DNA of 64,000 bases, from positions 1,178,001 through 1,242,000 of the forward strand of contig NZ_CP133160.1 in NCBI RefSeq assembly GCF_030913365.1, read 5' to 3'. Below are positions 37,104 to 45,950 of this stretch, one piece after another. A model generated the notes under the pieces. That model was not told the origin of the DNA and searched no databases. It saw only the letters and a list, made by a program, of their open reading frames with translations. The DNA is from Stenotrophomonas sp. 24(2023). Lineage in GTDB: Bacteria > Pseudomonadota > Gammaproteobacteria > Xanthomonadales > Xanthomonadaceae. The position numbers were made by a program, and so were the translations under genes. Position 1 is the stretch's first letter. Each line of letters opens with the position of its first letter.

Positions 37104-38042
37104 ATGTCCGCTCTGATCTGTGGTTCTCTTGCCTTTGACACCATCATGGTGTTCCCGGACCAGTTCAAGAATCACATCCTGCCGGACAAGGTGCACATCC
37201 TGAACGTGTCGTTCCTGGTCCCGCGCATGCGCCGCGAGTTCGGCGGCTGCGCCGGCAACATCGCCTACAACCTGCACCTGCTGGGCGGCAAGCCGATCCC
37301 GATGGGCACCGTCGGCTCGGACTTCGGCCCGTACCGTGAATACTTCGACGGCCTGGGCATCGACCTGTCGCGCGTGCGCGTGATCGATGAGCTGTTCACC
37401 CCTCAGGCCTTCATCACCACCGACCACGACAACAACCAGATCACCGCCTTCCACCCCGGCGCCATGATGCGTTCCTACGAGAACCACGTGCGCGGCGTGC
37501 CGGGCGTGACCCTGGGCCTGGTCGGCCCGGACGGCCGTGAGGGCATGATCCAGAACGCCCTGGAGTTCCACGAGGACGGCATTCCGTTCATCTTCGACCC
37601 CGGCCAGGCCATGCCGCTGTTCAACGGCCCGGAGCTGCGCGAATTCATCGAGCAGGCCGACTACGTGGTGGTCAACGACTACGAGTCCAACCTGCTGCAG
37701 GAACGCACCGGCTGGAACGAGCAGGAAATCGTCAGCCGGGTGAAGGCCTACATCACCACCCGCGGCCCGAAGGGCGCGGTCATCCACACCCCGGAAAAGA
37801 CCTACGACATCCCGCCGGCGCACGAGCGCCGCGTGGTCGACCCGACCGGCTGCGGCGATGCCTTCCGCGCCGGCCTGATCTTCGGCATCCAGAAGGGCTA
37901 CGACTGGCTGACCATCGGCCGCATGGGCAACCTGATGGGCGCGCTGAAGGTCGAGCACCCGGGCACCCAGAACCAGCGCTTCACCTTCGACGAGTTCAAC
38001 GAGCAGTTCAAGCAGCAGTTCGGTTACGCGTTGAACGCGTAA
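37104..38042 (+). CDS. PfkB-family sugar/adenosine kinase
   Basis: 312-aa ribokinase-fold kinase. The N-terminal ICGSLAFDTIMVF and GGCAGNIAYNLHLLGGKP form the substrate side. The signature VDPTGCGDAFRAGLIFG near residue 250 has the catalytic Asp and anion hole. Its closest type is the proteobacterial adenosine kinase-like group, but ribose or fructose phosphates are also possible. It is a single gene divergent from mreB. A stem of 10 bp (38056-38065 with 38082-38091) follows and may end its transcript. Confidence 0.85.
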   Translation: MSALICGSLAFDTIMVFPDQFKNHILPDKVHILNVSFLVPRMRREFGGCAGNIAYNLHLLGGKPIPMGTVGSDFGPYREYFDGLGIDLSRVRVIDELFTPQAFITTDHDNNQITAFHPGAMMRSYENHVRGVPGVTLGLVGPDGREGMIQNALEFHEDGIPFIFDPGQAMPLFNGPELREFIEQADYVVVNDYESNLLQERTGWNEQEIVSRVKAYITTRGPKGAVIHTPEKTYDIPPAHERRVVDPTGCGDAFRAGLIFGIQKGYDWLTIGRMGNLMGALKVEHPGTQNQRFTFDEFNEQFKQQFGYALNA

Positions 38043-38055
38043 TCGAACTGCCCGC

Positions 38056-38091
38056 GCATTTCCCCCCCGACCCTGCGGTGTGGGGAAATGC
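38056..38091 (+). terminator. Hairpin after PfkB kinase gene
   Basis: GCATTTCCCC pairs perfectly with GGGGAAATGC across a 16-nt loop, 13 bp after the stop codon. There is no T-run, so this may be a stabilising or Rho-assisted structure rather than a classical terminator. Confidence 0.45.
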
Positions 38092-38096
38092 TTCTG

Positions 38097-38120
38097 GTAG
38101 GTGTCGACCTCGGTCGACAC
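38097..38120 (+). repeat. SMAG element, GTCGACC type
   Basis: GTAG at 38097-38100 is followed by the palindrome GTGTCGACCTCGGTCGACAC. The GTAG tip identifies it as a SMAG repeat, with a different stem family from the GCCAGGC and GATCCACGC types in this window. It lies in the gap between convergent genes. Confidence 0.8.
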
Positions 38121-38170
38121 GGCCGGCCCACGGCCGGCATCACCCCTGATCGCCGCCCTGCCCTTCCGGG

Positions 38171-40144
38171 TCAGTGCGTGGCTTTCTCCGGCAGGCAGTA
38201 CAGCTCTTTTTCGTAGGCCAGCGTGCCCCACATCGCATGGGCGTGCGCACGTCGCGCCAGCTCGGGCCTCAGCGGCTGCGGCTGCAGCTGGTCGCTGACC
38301 GGATCGTAGCGGAAGCCCTGTGCCGGCTTGTCCGGCTGCAGGATGGCCACATCGTTGCCCTCCATCCACGCCAGATTGCGGTCGTACTGCATCAGCGCGC
38401 GCCCCGGCTGCAGCCGCCGCATGTCCGTCAGGTCCTGTCCCAGCAAGGGCGTGGGGTCGGCAATGCCCAGCAGCGACAACAAGGTCGGGGCCAGATCGAT
38501 CTGGCTGACGATGCGGGCATCGCGGCGCGGCTCGATGCCGCCGCCCAGGATCAGCCCCGGAATATGGAAATTGCCGATCGGCACCATGTTCTTGCCGAAC
38601 ACCCGGGAGTCATGGTCGGCCACCACCAGGAACACGGTGTCCTTCCAGTAGGGCGACGCCATCGCCTTGTGGAAGAACGCGCCCAGCGCGTAGTCGGCGT
38701 ACTTGGCGGCGTTGTCGCGGGTCTGCTTCGGCTGTTCGTAAAGGGCGATGCGGCCGTCTGGAAATTCGAACGGATCATGGTTGCTGGAGGTGAACACCAG
38801 GCCGAAGAACGGCTTGCCCTGTGCGTTCAACTGGCGGAAGTGCTGATCGGCCAGGCCGAACAGGTCCTCGTCCGAGGCGCCCCAGGAACCGACGAAGGCC
38901 GGCGTGCGGTAGTCCTTGCGGTCGACGATGCGGGTGAAGCCGTTGGCGAGGAAGAACTCGCGCATGTTGTCGAAGTGGCTCTCGCCGCCGTAGTAGAAGC
39001 CGGTGTCATAGCCGTGCCGGCCCAGCACGTCGGCCAGGGTGAAGAACCGCTGCCGGGTGGCAGGCAGCTTCACCACCGATTCGGCCGGGGTCGGTGGGAA
39101 CCCGGTCAGCACCGCCTCGATGCCGCGCACCGAGCGCGTGCCGGTGGCATACAGCCGCTCGAACGCCCAGCCCTGTGTGCTCAAGCGGTCGTAATTGGGC
39201 GACAGCGGCCGTCCGCCGAGGCTGCCGATGAACTGCGCGCCCAGGCTTTCTTCCAGCACGATCACCAGGTTGCGGGGGGCGCCCTGGTGGAACGGCTGGC
39301 GCTGGGCCAGGGTCGGCAACGCCCCGGACACGTACGCCGACGCCGGCAGGCCGCTGCTGGCGCGCAGCTCCCTGACCACCTCGGCCAGGGGCAGGTCGCC
39401 GTAGACGCGCGAGGTTTCGCTGCGGGTCGCCAGTTGGCGCGCGGCATGGCCGACGGTGTACAGCGAGTTCAACGGCAACGCATTGACGGTCGGATCGGTC
39501 GAGAACGCGACCAGCGCCGGGTTCAGCGGCCGATGGCCCAAGCTGGAGCGTACGCCCAGGGCCGCCAGCAGCAGCACCGCACAGGCCAGTGGCAACCGCC
39601 ACAGCCAGCCGGCCTCGGCGGCGCCTGGCGGGAGGCGGGTTGCCCAGCGACGCGACCCACGCAGCAGCCCCCAGGACAGCACGATCACCGCCATCACTTC
39701 GATCACCACAGCCAGCAGATGACCGCGCAGCAGCGTCATCCCGACCTCTTCGGGATAGATCAGGTATTCCAGGAACAAGCGGTTCGGGCGCAGTCCGTAC
39801 TCGGCCATGAAGCCAGGTGTGGCCAGCTCCATGAACACCAGCAGCACGCTGGCCACGATCAACCACGCGCGCAGCAGCTGCCGCCAGGCATGGCCCAACC
39901 GCCCCTCGACCGGCAACAGCAGCGCCAGCACGGCAGGGATGCCGTACAGCAGGCACAGCGTCGCCACGTCCACCCGCAGCCCCTGCAGGAACACCGTGGC
40001 CCAGCCATCGGCTGCCTCGACCCGCGCGGCGTGCCAGAGGGCCAACCCCAGCCGCGACAACGACAAGGCCACCAGGCCAAACAGGAAGAAGGCAGCGATC
40101 GGACACAGACGACGGTACAGCGACACCCACACAACTCGGCGCAT
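38171..40144 (-). CDS. LTA synthase family membrane sulfatase-fold protein
   Basis: 657-aa protein with about five N-terminal transmembrane helices (residues 1-220) and a periplasmic alkaline-phosphatase-superfamily domain. Metal and nucleophile regions are LVIVLEESLGAQF (Glu), ATGTRSVRGIEA (probable Thr nucleophile), and FLVVADHDSRVFGK (Asp-His). In Gram-negatives such proteins transfer phosphoglycerol or phosphoethanolamine to periplasmic glucans or other acceptors (OpgB-like); the substrate here is unknown. ATG 40144 is favoured because the first helix follows, although its ribosome site is weak and an earlier GTG or ATG is open to about 40222. Confidence 0.83.
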   Translation of the reverse strand: MRRVVWVSLYRRLCPIAAFFLFGLVALSLSRLGLALWHAARVEAADGWATVFLQGLRVDVATLCLLYGIPAVLALLLPVEGRLGHAWRQLLRAWLIVASVLLVFMELATPGFMAEYGLRPNRLFLEYLIYPEEVGMTLLRGHLLAVVIEVMAVIVLSWGLLRGSRRWATRLPPGAAEAGWLWRLPLACAVLLLAALGVRSSLGHRPLNPALVAFSTDPTVNALPLNSLYTVGHAARQLATRSETSRVYGDLPLAEVVRELRASSGLPASAYVSGALPTLAQRQPFHQGAPRNLVIVLEESLGAQFIGSLGGRPLSPNYDRLSTQGWAFERLYATGTRSVRGIEAVLTGFPPTPAESVVKLPATRQRFFTLADVLGRHGYDTGFYYGGESHFDNMREFFLANGFTRIVDRKDYRTPAFVGSWGASDEDLFGLADQHFRQLNAQGKPFFGLVFTSSNHDPFEFPDGRIALYEQPKQTRDNAAKYADYALGAFFHKAMASPYWKDTVFLVVADHDSRVFGKNMVPIGNFHIPGLILGGGIEPRRDARIVSQIDLAPTLLSLLGIADPTPLLGQDLTDMRRLQPGRALMQYDRNLAWMEGNDVAILQPDKPAQGFRYDPVSDQLQPQPLRPELARRAHAHAMWGTLAYEKELYCLPEKATH

Positions 40145-40456
40145 GAAGAAAATCCAGGAAGGGAACGACAGACGCCCACCGCCCATGCCTGGGAGCGGGC
40201 TACACCGATCAACGTGCTGCACGGCATCGCGGTAAACGCGCCGGACATCCGGCCAACGTCACCCCGCGCGATACCGCCTCGACCCGGTCGCGCTGGCTAC
40301 CGGCTGCGGTTCCCCAACCGCCCCGCCCTCACCCCTGATCGAACGTCCGGACATCGCCCGGCGCGCCAGCCACGCACAATACACTGCGCTGCGCCCGGCA
40401 TCGACTGGCAGCGCCGCTTGCGGGAACCCTCGCGGTGCAGGCTGGGCGCTGGGGCG

Positions 40457-41152
40457 CTACGGGGTGGCCGGCACGCAGGCCGGCTGCTGGTCGCCCCCGC
40501 ACAGGGTGGTCGCGGTGATGGCCTGCATGTAGCCACCAATCCGGGCCGGGTCGATGCGGTAGGGCCGGTTGCGCTTCTGTTCGGACGCATCGGCCGGACG
40601 CCAGCCGTACTGCACCTGGTGCACGAAGGTGCGGCCCTGCAGGAACGCCACCACCGCGCCCTCGCCGAACGGTGCCGCCGGCCCGACCTTGTCGCAGAAC
40701 CCACCGGCAACGGCGAAATCGACGCCATTGAATGTGTTGCTGCGCGCACTGGTCGGGGTGAACGTCCCCGCGCAGAACTGGCGTGCCTTCTGTTGCTGCT
40801 GGGCGATGCCCACCTCGATCAGGCTGTGGCCACTGGCGGCCACCTGCTGCATGACATCGGCGGCCGGCACCGGGAAACGCCGGATCAGCAGATACCCCCC
40901 ACGCCAGTGCTGGATATCCTCGCCCGGCGGCAGGTATTCGGCCATCACCTCGCCATTGCCGCTGCGGTCGCCATCCATCCAGGCCAGGGTCCAACCGGCA
41001 GGAATCGCATGCTGGACCTGTTCGCCATGGATCGGGAACGGCCGGCCCTCGCCGCCGTCGGCGTCGCTGGCCTCGGACGCCACCGCCGTGGTGGCCGCCA
41101 GCAGCAGCGCCGCCAGCGTCCCGTATCGGCCCCTCCGTGGGCGCGGGGGCAT
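40457..41152 (-). CDS. Secreted protein of unknown function
   Basis: 231-aa protein with a signal peptide (residues 1-25). No domain is recognised. Notable features are four cysteines (AGTFTP preceded by Cys, GGFCDKVG, TLCGGDQQPAC) that may form disulfides, and the conserved-looking GWTLAWMDGDRSGNGEVMAEYLP, which hints at a role in binding a small molecule or calcium. The ATG overlaps the stop of the preceding lipoprotein gene by one base (TGATG). The function of the pair is probably shared. Confidence 0.65.
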   Translation of the reverse strand: MPPRPRRGRYGTLAALLLAATTAVASEASDADGGEGRPFPIHGEQVQHAIPAGWTLAWMDGDRSGNGEVMAEYLPPGEDIQHWRGGYLLIRRFPVPAADVMQQVAASGHSLIEVGIAQQQQKARQFCAGTFTPTSARSNTFNGVDFAVAGGFCDKVGPAAPFGEGAVVAFLQGRTFVHQVQYGWRPADASEQKRNRPYRIDPARIGGYMQAITATTLCGGDQQPACVPATP

Positions 41153-41883
41153 CACTGCCACCACTTGGGCATGCGGCGCACATCCACGCCACCGGTCTCG
41201 AATTCGGCGGTGCGGGTACCACCGGCCTTCACCGGGAACTCGATGCTGATCGACTTGCCCTGGTGGGCCAGCTTCCACAGGGCCTTCTGGTCGGTGATGA
41301 ACAGGGCGATGGCTTCGTCGGTCTTCGGCCGCCAGGCGGCCATCGACACCGGCTTGCCGCCGTCCACGCTCACCTTCACGGTGCACTGCGGGCAACGGAA
41401 ATCACCGGCCTGCAGCACCAGGTAGGCGTGGCGCTTCCATTCGGGATGGTCGCGGAACACCAGCTGCACCGGCTTGGGGCCGCTGCCATCGACGTCCACG
41501 CGCTGCTTGCTGAAGAGCGAGGCCGACACCTGGGTGCCCTTGCCGGCCACCGGAATCTCGTTGTACTGCCACAGGCCCTGCATGCGGCGCAGGTCGCGCG
41601 CGGCATCGGCCTTGGCCTTGACCGCATCGAAGCCCGGCGCGATGCGCTCGGCCACGGCGGTGTCCTTGTACTGGTCCAGCAGCACCCCGCCCTGCAGGCG
41701 TGCGCGCTCCCAGTCCTGCGCGGCCACCGCGCTGTCGTACTGCCTGCCCACGTCCTCGGCCTTGGCCTCCTTCTGCGCCTTGGCCGCAGCAGCGGCCTGT
41801 TCCTGCGCCTGGCGCTCGGCTTCCGGGTTGGAGCAGGCGGCCAGGGCCAGCGAACAGGCAGTCAGCAGGATCAGTCGTTTCAT
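41152..41883 (-). CDS. Lipoprotein of unknown function
   Basis: 243-aa lipoprotein with lipobox LAAC (Cys17). A short coiled coil of Ala/Gln/Lys repeats (residues 20-45) leads into a domain with RMQGLWQYNEIPVAGKGTQV and RCPQCTVKVSVDGGKPV. This suggests a lipocalin- or immunoglobulin-like beta fold with a CPQC pair. I do not recognise the family. It forms a two-gene unit with the secreted protein downstream. ATG 41883 has GGAATCC upstream, a moderate ribosome site. Confidence 0.68.
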   Translation of the reverse strand: MKRLILLTACSLALAACSNPEAERQAQEQAAAAAKAQKEAKAEDVGRQYDSAVAAQDWERARLQGGVLLDQYKDTAVAERIAPGFDAVKAKADAARDLRRMQGLWQYNEIPVAGKGTQVSASLFSKQRVDVDGSGPKPVQLVFRDHPEWKRHAYLVLQAGDFRCPQCTVKVSVDGGKPVSMAAWRPKTDEAIALFITDQKALWKLAHQGKSISIEFPVKAGGTRTAEFETGGVDVRRMPKWWQ

Positions 41884-41940
41884 TGCAGGATTCCTCGGCA
41901 GGTTGCAGCCGGAGTGTATCGGCTGCGGAAGGCGGATACA

Positions 41941-41966
41941 GCAACGGCGGGTTTCCCCGCCGTTGC
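41941..41966. terminator. Hairpin between M1 aminopeptidase and lipoprotein genes
   Basis: An 11-bp stem, GCAACGGCGGG with CCCGCCGTTGC, surrounds the four-base loop TTTC. It lies 27 bp past the aminopeptidase stop. It lacks a T-run, so Rho-independent termination is not certain. Confidence 0.5.
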
Positions 41967-41992
41967 CGGTGCACACGGGCTGCAGGCCAGGC

Positions 41993-43924
41993 TTACTTGC
42001 CCGCCTCGGCCTTGGCCAGCATGTCCTGCACCGAGACCGTGGTGATCGGGTGGTAGCCCGGCTTGGCCTTCTCGAAGGCCGCCTTGGCGAAGGCCAGGCC
42101 TTCGGGGGTTTTCACCAGTTCGGCATAGATCGGCAGGATCAGCTTGCGGCGACCCACGCGCTCGATGAATGCCGCCGCCGCGTCATTGGCTTCGCTGTAG
42201 CCGCTGCGGATGGCCAGCGGGTACCAGCGCATGGCGATCTCGCCGTTGGGGGTGCCGGTGAAGTGGAAGGTACGGTCCAGCTGGGCCAGCTTTTCCTTGG
42301 TCTGGGTCTTGCCCAGGCCATCGATGAAGCGCACCCATTCCTGCGTGCTCCACTCGGCGGTGAGCTGGCTGCTGGGCAGCGTGCCGGCCGTATCGAAGGC
42401 GATGCGTGCGGTGTCCACGTTGCTGAAGTTGCGCGACTTGGCCTTCACCGCGAATGCCGGAATGCCCGGCTCGTCCAGCCACGCGTGCAGCTCGGCCTCG
42501 GTCACCGCGCTGGGATTCTTCGGCAGCAGGTGCTTCTTCAGGTAATCGACGAACTGGTCGGTATTGGCGCTCTGGAAGGCATGGTCATCGAACCAGCCAC
42601 GCAGGAACGGGTCGAAGGTGTCGCGGCCGAAGCGCTGTTCCAGGAACTCCAGGAACCAGGAACCCTTCACGTAAGCCACCTGGCTCAGGGCTTCGTCGGG
42701 GTCACGCTCGTTCAGCGGCGGCAGCGCCAGCGCCTGGTCGGCCGGGCTCATGTCCTTCACTTCGGCCAGCAGGTCGGTCTGGTCGATCTGCTTTTCCATC
42801 TCGGCCATCTCGGTGCCGTACAGGGCTTCGGTGATGCGGCCCTGCACGTAGGTGGTGAAGCCTTCGTTGAGCCAGATGTCCTTCCAGCTGGCGTTGGTCA
42901 CCAGGTTGCCCGACCAGCTGTGCGCCAGTTCATGGGCGACCAGCGAAACCAGCGACTTGTCGCCGACGATCACCGTCGGGGTGGCGAAGGTCAGGCGCGG
43001 GTTTTCCATGCCACCGAACGGGAACGACGGCGGCAGCACCAGCATGTCGTAGCGGCCCCAGCGGTACTGGCCGTACAGCTTCTCGGCGGCACCGATCATC
43101 TTCTCGGTGTCCTCGAATTCCTTGGCGGCCTTGCCGACCATGGTCGGCTCGGCCCACACGCCGGAACGGCCGGAAATGGGCTGGAACACCAGGTCGCCGG
43201 CAGCGATGGCCAGCAGGTAGGACGGGATCGGCTGCGGCATGGTGAAGCGGTAGTCGCCATCACGCGCGGCCTTGGGATCGTTGTCGGCGCTCATCAGCAC
43301 CATCACGTCCTTGGGCGAGGTCACGTGGGCGCTGTAGGTGAAGCGCACGCTCGGGGTGTCCTGCAGCGGCACCCACGAACGGGCGTGGATGGCCTGGGAC
43401 TGGCTGAACATGAAGGGCAGCTTCTTGCCTTCGGTCATCGACGGGGCCAGCCACTGCAGGCCCGAGGCGGTCGGCGCGGTGTGGTAGGTCACTTCCACCT
43501 TGGCCGGCTGCTGCGGGGCCTCGATGGTCAGCTTGCTGCCGAACACCTTGTCCACCGGGGCCAGCACGAACTGCAGCGGGCTGCGCGCGCCGTCGGCGCC
43601 GATGGCCTCGACCTTGGCGATGCTCAGCTCGCGGGTGTCCAGCACCAGCTGCTGGGCATCCTTCTGCTTCCATTCCAGGGTGTAGGTGGCGGTACCGCCG
43701 ATCTGCTTCTGGTCGAAGTCCAGCTTCAGGTCCAGGGCGATGTCCTTGATGACGACCTTGTCCGGCTGGGCGTACGAACTTTCGTCGTGGCTGCGGTTTT
43801 CGGCGTTCACGGGCGCGGCGGGGGCCTTCTGGGCGGTCGGGGCGGCGGCGGGCGCGGCCGCCTCCTGGGAGCAGCCGGCGGCCAGGGCCACGGCCAGCGG
43901 GAGGAGCATCAGCGGATTACGCAT
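41993..43924 (-). CDS. M1 family metallo-aminopeptidase, lipoprotein
   Basis: 643-aa zinc aminopeptidase of the leukotriene A4 hydrolase-like M1 branch. Lipobox LAAGC anchors it to a membrane. The zinc motif HELAHSW near residues 329-335 with the distal Glu in WLNEGFTTYVQG is complete, as is the exopeptidase motif GGMENPRLTF. A C-terminal helical domain follows. It probably works in the periplasm, trimming N-termini of peptides. Single gene, with SMAG elements upstream. Confidence 0.9.
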   Translation of the reverse strand: MRNPLMLLPLAVALAAGCSQEAAAPAAAPTAQKAPAAPVNAENRSHDESSYAQPDKVVIKDIALDLKLDFDQKQIGGTATYTLEWKQKDAQQLVLDTRELSIAKVEAIGADGARSPLQFVLAPVDKVFGSKLTIEAPQQPAKVEVTYHTAPTASGLQWLAPSMTEGKKLPFMFSQSQAIHARSWVPLQDTPSVRFTYSAHVTSPKDVMVLMSADNDPKAARDGDYRFTMPQPIPSYLLAIAAGDLVFQPISGRSGVWAEPTMVGKAAKEFEDTEKMIGAAEKLYGQYRWGRYDMLVLPPSFPFGGMENPRLTFATPTVIVGDKSLVSLVAHELAHSWSGNLVTNASWKDIWLNEGFTTYVQGRITEALYGTEMAEMEKQIDQTDLLAEVKDMSPADQALALPPLNERDPDEALSQVAYVKGSWFLEFLEQRFGRDTFDPFLRGWFDDHAFQSANTDQFVDYLKKHLLPKNPSAVTEAELHAWLDEPGIPAFAVKAKSRNFSNVDTARIAFDTAGTLPSSQLTAEWSTQEWVRFIDGLGKTQTKEKLAQLDRTFHFTGTPNGEIAMRWYPLAIRSGYSEANDAAAAFIERVGRRKLILPIYAELVKTPEGLAFAKAAFEKAKPGYHPITTVSVQDMLAKAEAGK

Positions 43925-44014
43925 GAATCGGGACCGTTACGGGGATCAGACCCCCAATGGTACCTTCCCCGGCTCCCGCAGGCGTTGCGCGCTGCGGGGT
44001 GAAGGTTGCCCCCG

Positions 44015-44088
44015 GTAGGCGCCAACCTGGGTTGGCGCGGATCCATCACCGCCCGCGGCGGAGCGTGCCAACCCAGGTTGGCAGCTAC
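44015..44088. repeat. Inverted SMAG pair
   Basis: Two GTAG-tipped elements face each other. GTAG plus GCGCCAACCTGGGTTGGCGC is at 44015-44038. The mirror copy GTGCCAACCCAGGTTGGCAG followed by CTAC is at 44065-44088. The outer tips are GTAG on both strands, a dimer arrangement typical of REP families. It fills the gap between the M1 gene and ubiE. Confidence 0.85.
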
Positions 44089-44099
44089 CAGGGCAAGGC

Positions 44100-44861
44100 T
44101 TACAGCTTGTAGCCGGAGTGGATCGAGACGATGCCGCCGGTCAGGTTCTTGTAGTGGCTGCGCTCGAAGCCGGCCGCAGCCATCATCGCCTTCAGCTCTT
44201 CCTGCGGCGGGTGCTTGCGGATGCTCTCGGCCAGGTAGCGGTAGCTGTCCCCGTCGCGGGCGAACAGCGCGCCCAGCTTCGGCAGCACCTTGAACGAGTG
44301 GAAATCGTAGATCGGCTTGAACCAGTCCACGGTCACTTCGGAGAACTCCAGCACGCGCGCTTGGCCACCGACCTTCAGCACGCGGTACATCTCGCGCAGG
44401 GCGGCGTCCTTGTCGGTCACGTTGCGCAGGCCGAAGGCGATGGTCACCAGGTCGAAGCTGGCATCCGGGAAGGGCAGCGCTTCGGCGTTGCACTGCACGT
44501 AGTCCAGGCCCGCCACCAGGCCGCGGTTGGTCAGGCGGTCACGGCCGACCGACAGCATGCCGGCGTTGATGTCACCCAGCACCACCGACCCTTCGCTGCC
44601 CACGCGCTCCTTGATCAGCGCGGCGATATCGCCGGTGCCACCGGCCAGGTCCAGCGCGCGGTCACCCGGCTTCACCTGCGCGGTGGCCACGTAGTAGCGC
44701 TTCCATGCCCGGTGGATGCCCAGGCTCATCAGGTCGTTCATCAGGTCGTAGTTGCGCGCGACCGAGGTGAAGACCTGGCCGACCAGCTTCTGCTTGTCCT
44801 TGGCGGCGACGTCGCGGAACCCGAAATGGGTGGTGCCAGACTTGTAGGGGGATTCGCTCAT
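44100..44861 (-). CDS. ubiE: Ubiquinone/menaquinone C-methyltransferase UbiE
   Basis: 253-aa SAM-dependent methyltransferase of ubiquinone synthesis (C2 methylation). RALDLAGGTGDIAALI is the SAM site. The family signatures YDLMNDLMSLGIHRAWKR and the C-terminal KNLTGGIVSIHSGYKL are conserved. ATG 44861 matches the family length; an open frame extends upstream without homology. Divergent from the deaminase gene across 84 bp. Confidence 0.95.
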   Translation of the reverse strand: MSESPYKSGTTHFGFRDVAAKDKQKLVGQVFTSVARNYDLMNDLMSLGIHRAWKRYYVATAQVKPGDRALDLAGGTGDIAALIKERVGSEGSVVLGDINAGMLSVGRDRLTNRGLVAGLDYVQCNAEALPFPDASFDLVTIAFGLRNVTDKDAALREMYRVLKVGGQARVLEFSEVTVDWFKPIYDFHSFKVLPKLGALFARDGDSYRYLAESIRKHPPQEELKAMMAAAGFERSHYKNLTGGIVSIHSGYKL

Positions 44862-44945
44862 GGCCCCGATTATCGCACCCCCAGCGCCGCCGGGGGCACC
44901 CCCGCTGCGTATCATGGCGGCTCGATATTCCCCAAGGAGCTTCCC

Positions 44946-45398
44946 ATGATCGCCACGCCCGACTACCCGGCCCTGCTGCAGACCGCCATCGCCGAAGCCC
45001 GCCAGGGGCTGGCCGAGGGCGGCGTGCCGATCGGCGCGGCGCTGTACCACAACGATGGCCGCCTGCTCGGCTGCGGCCACAACCGCCGCGTGCAGGAAGG
45101 CGACCCGTCGGTGCACGGCGAAACCGATGCCTTCCGCAAGGCCGGCCGCCAGCGCCGCTACCGCGACACCATCATGGTCACCACGCTGGCGCCGTGCTGG
45201 TACTGCTCTGGGCTGGTGCGCCAGTTCAACATCGGCACGGTGGTGGTGGGCGAATCGCGTACGTTCCAGGGCGGCATCGACTGGCTGCGCGAGAGCGGGG
45301 TCAACGTGATCGACCTGGACAACCAGGAATGCGTGGATCTGCTCGGCGATTTCATCGCGCGCCACCCGGATGTCTGGAACGAAGACATCGGTGAATGA
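44946..45398 (+). CDS. Cytosine-deaminase-like nucleoside deaminase
   Basis: 150-aa zinc deaminase of the cytidine deaminase superfamily. The zinc motif is H57-G-E59 with PCWYC at 83-87; the HGE (instead of HAE) form and overall size resemble the fungal-type free cytosine deaminase and guanine deaminase groups. It would act on a free base or nucleoside in the cytoplasm. AGGAG at 44935-44939 precedes the ATG. It stands alone between ubiE and small unknown genes. The exact substrate is not readable from sequence. Confidence 0.8.
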   Translation: MIATPDYPALLQTAIAEARQGLAEGGVPIGAALYHNDGRLLGCGHNRRVQEGDPSVHGETDAFRKAGRQRRYRDTIMVTTLAPCWYCSGLVRQFNIGTVVVGESRTFQGGIDWLRESGVNVIDLDNQECVDLLGDFIARHPDVWNEDIGE

Positions 45399-45404
45399 GC
45401 AGCA

Positions 45405-45465
45405 CTGCGACACGGTGTCGCAGCGGTTAATGAATGCTTCAGGCCTGCGCGCACGTGCGCAGGCC
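45405..45465. promoter_or_regulatory. Two inverted repeats downstream of deaminase gene
   Basis: CTGCGACAC and GTGTCGCAG surround one G at 45405-45423, giving a 19-bp interrupted palindrome 7 bp after the deaminase stop. A second stem, GGCCTGCGC with GCGCAGGCC (loop of 6), follows at 45442-45465. The second looks like a terminator stem. The first could be an operator for the small gene at 45603 or part of the 3' structure. The rest of this 204-bp gap has no gene. Confidence 0.45.
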
Positions 45466-45602
45466 CTCTCCTGCAAGGGATGCCGCGGGTAGCGGTACGT
45501 CGCCACGCACATCGTCTTCAAGCATGCACACGCGGTGATAACACCCGCGCTGGCAGCTGCGCCTATGGTGGTTGCACAGGGGGCACGCACCGGAGGATCG
45601 CC

Positions 45603-45875
45603 ATGAGCGCCCACGTCACCGCGCCTGTTGCACGACCTGACATGGAGCCCGCCCTGGCCATCGTCTGGGAACGGCTGCAGCAGCAGTTCGCCCTGCACCA
45701 GCGCAGCGCGCCGTTCTGGAGTGCGTACCAGGGTCTGCAGCAGGATCTGGTGCGGCAGCATCCGCATGACCACGTCCGCCTGTGCAATGCGATGGCCGGG
45801 CTGGCTGAACGACTGGGTGCTGTCGAACATGCCCAGCTGCTGGCGGGCCGCCACGCCGGCTCCACGCCGCGCTGA
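45603..45875 (+). CDS. Small hypothetical protein
   Basis: 90-aa soluble protein with no recognised domain and no signal peptide. It is rich in Gln, His and Ala and predicted mostly helical (VWERLQQQFALHQRSAPFW). The strong ribosome site GGAGG lies 6 nt before the ATG, which supports a real gene. It stands 75 bp before another small unknown gene in the same orientation. Both may be lineage-specific. Confidence 0.6.
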   Translation: MSAHVTAPVARPDMEPALAIVWERLQQQFALHQRSAPFWSAYQGLQQDLVRQHPHDHVRLCNAMAGLAERLGAVEHAQLLAGRHAGSTPR

Positions 45876-45950
45876 CGCTGCCTGCACCCGCGGCGGGGTA
45901 ACACTCAGGGTTCACCCCCGCCACTTTCCCTACCTATCTATTGGATTGCC

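Noticed and set aside
38174..41425. 1083-codon plus-strand open frame
   Set aside because: Antisense to the LTA-synthase-like gene and the secreted pair. The product is Gln/His/Arg-rich, as expected for a shadow of a GC-rich gene.
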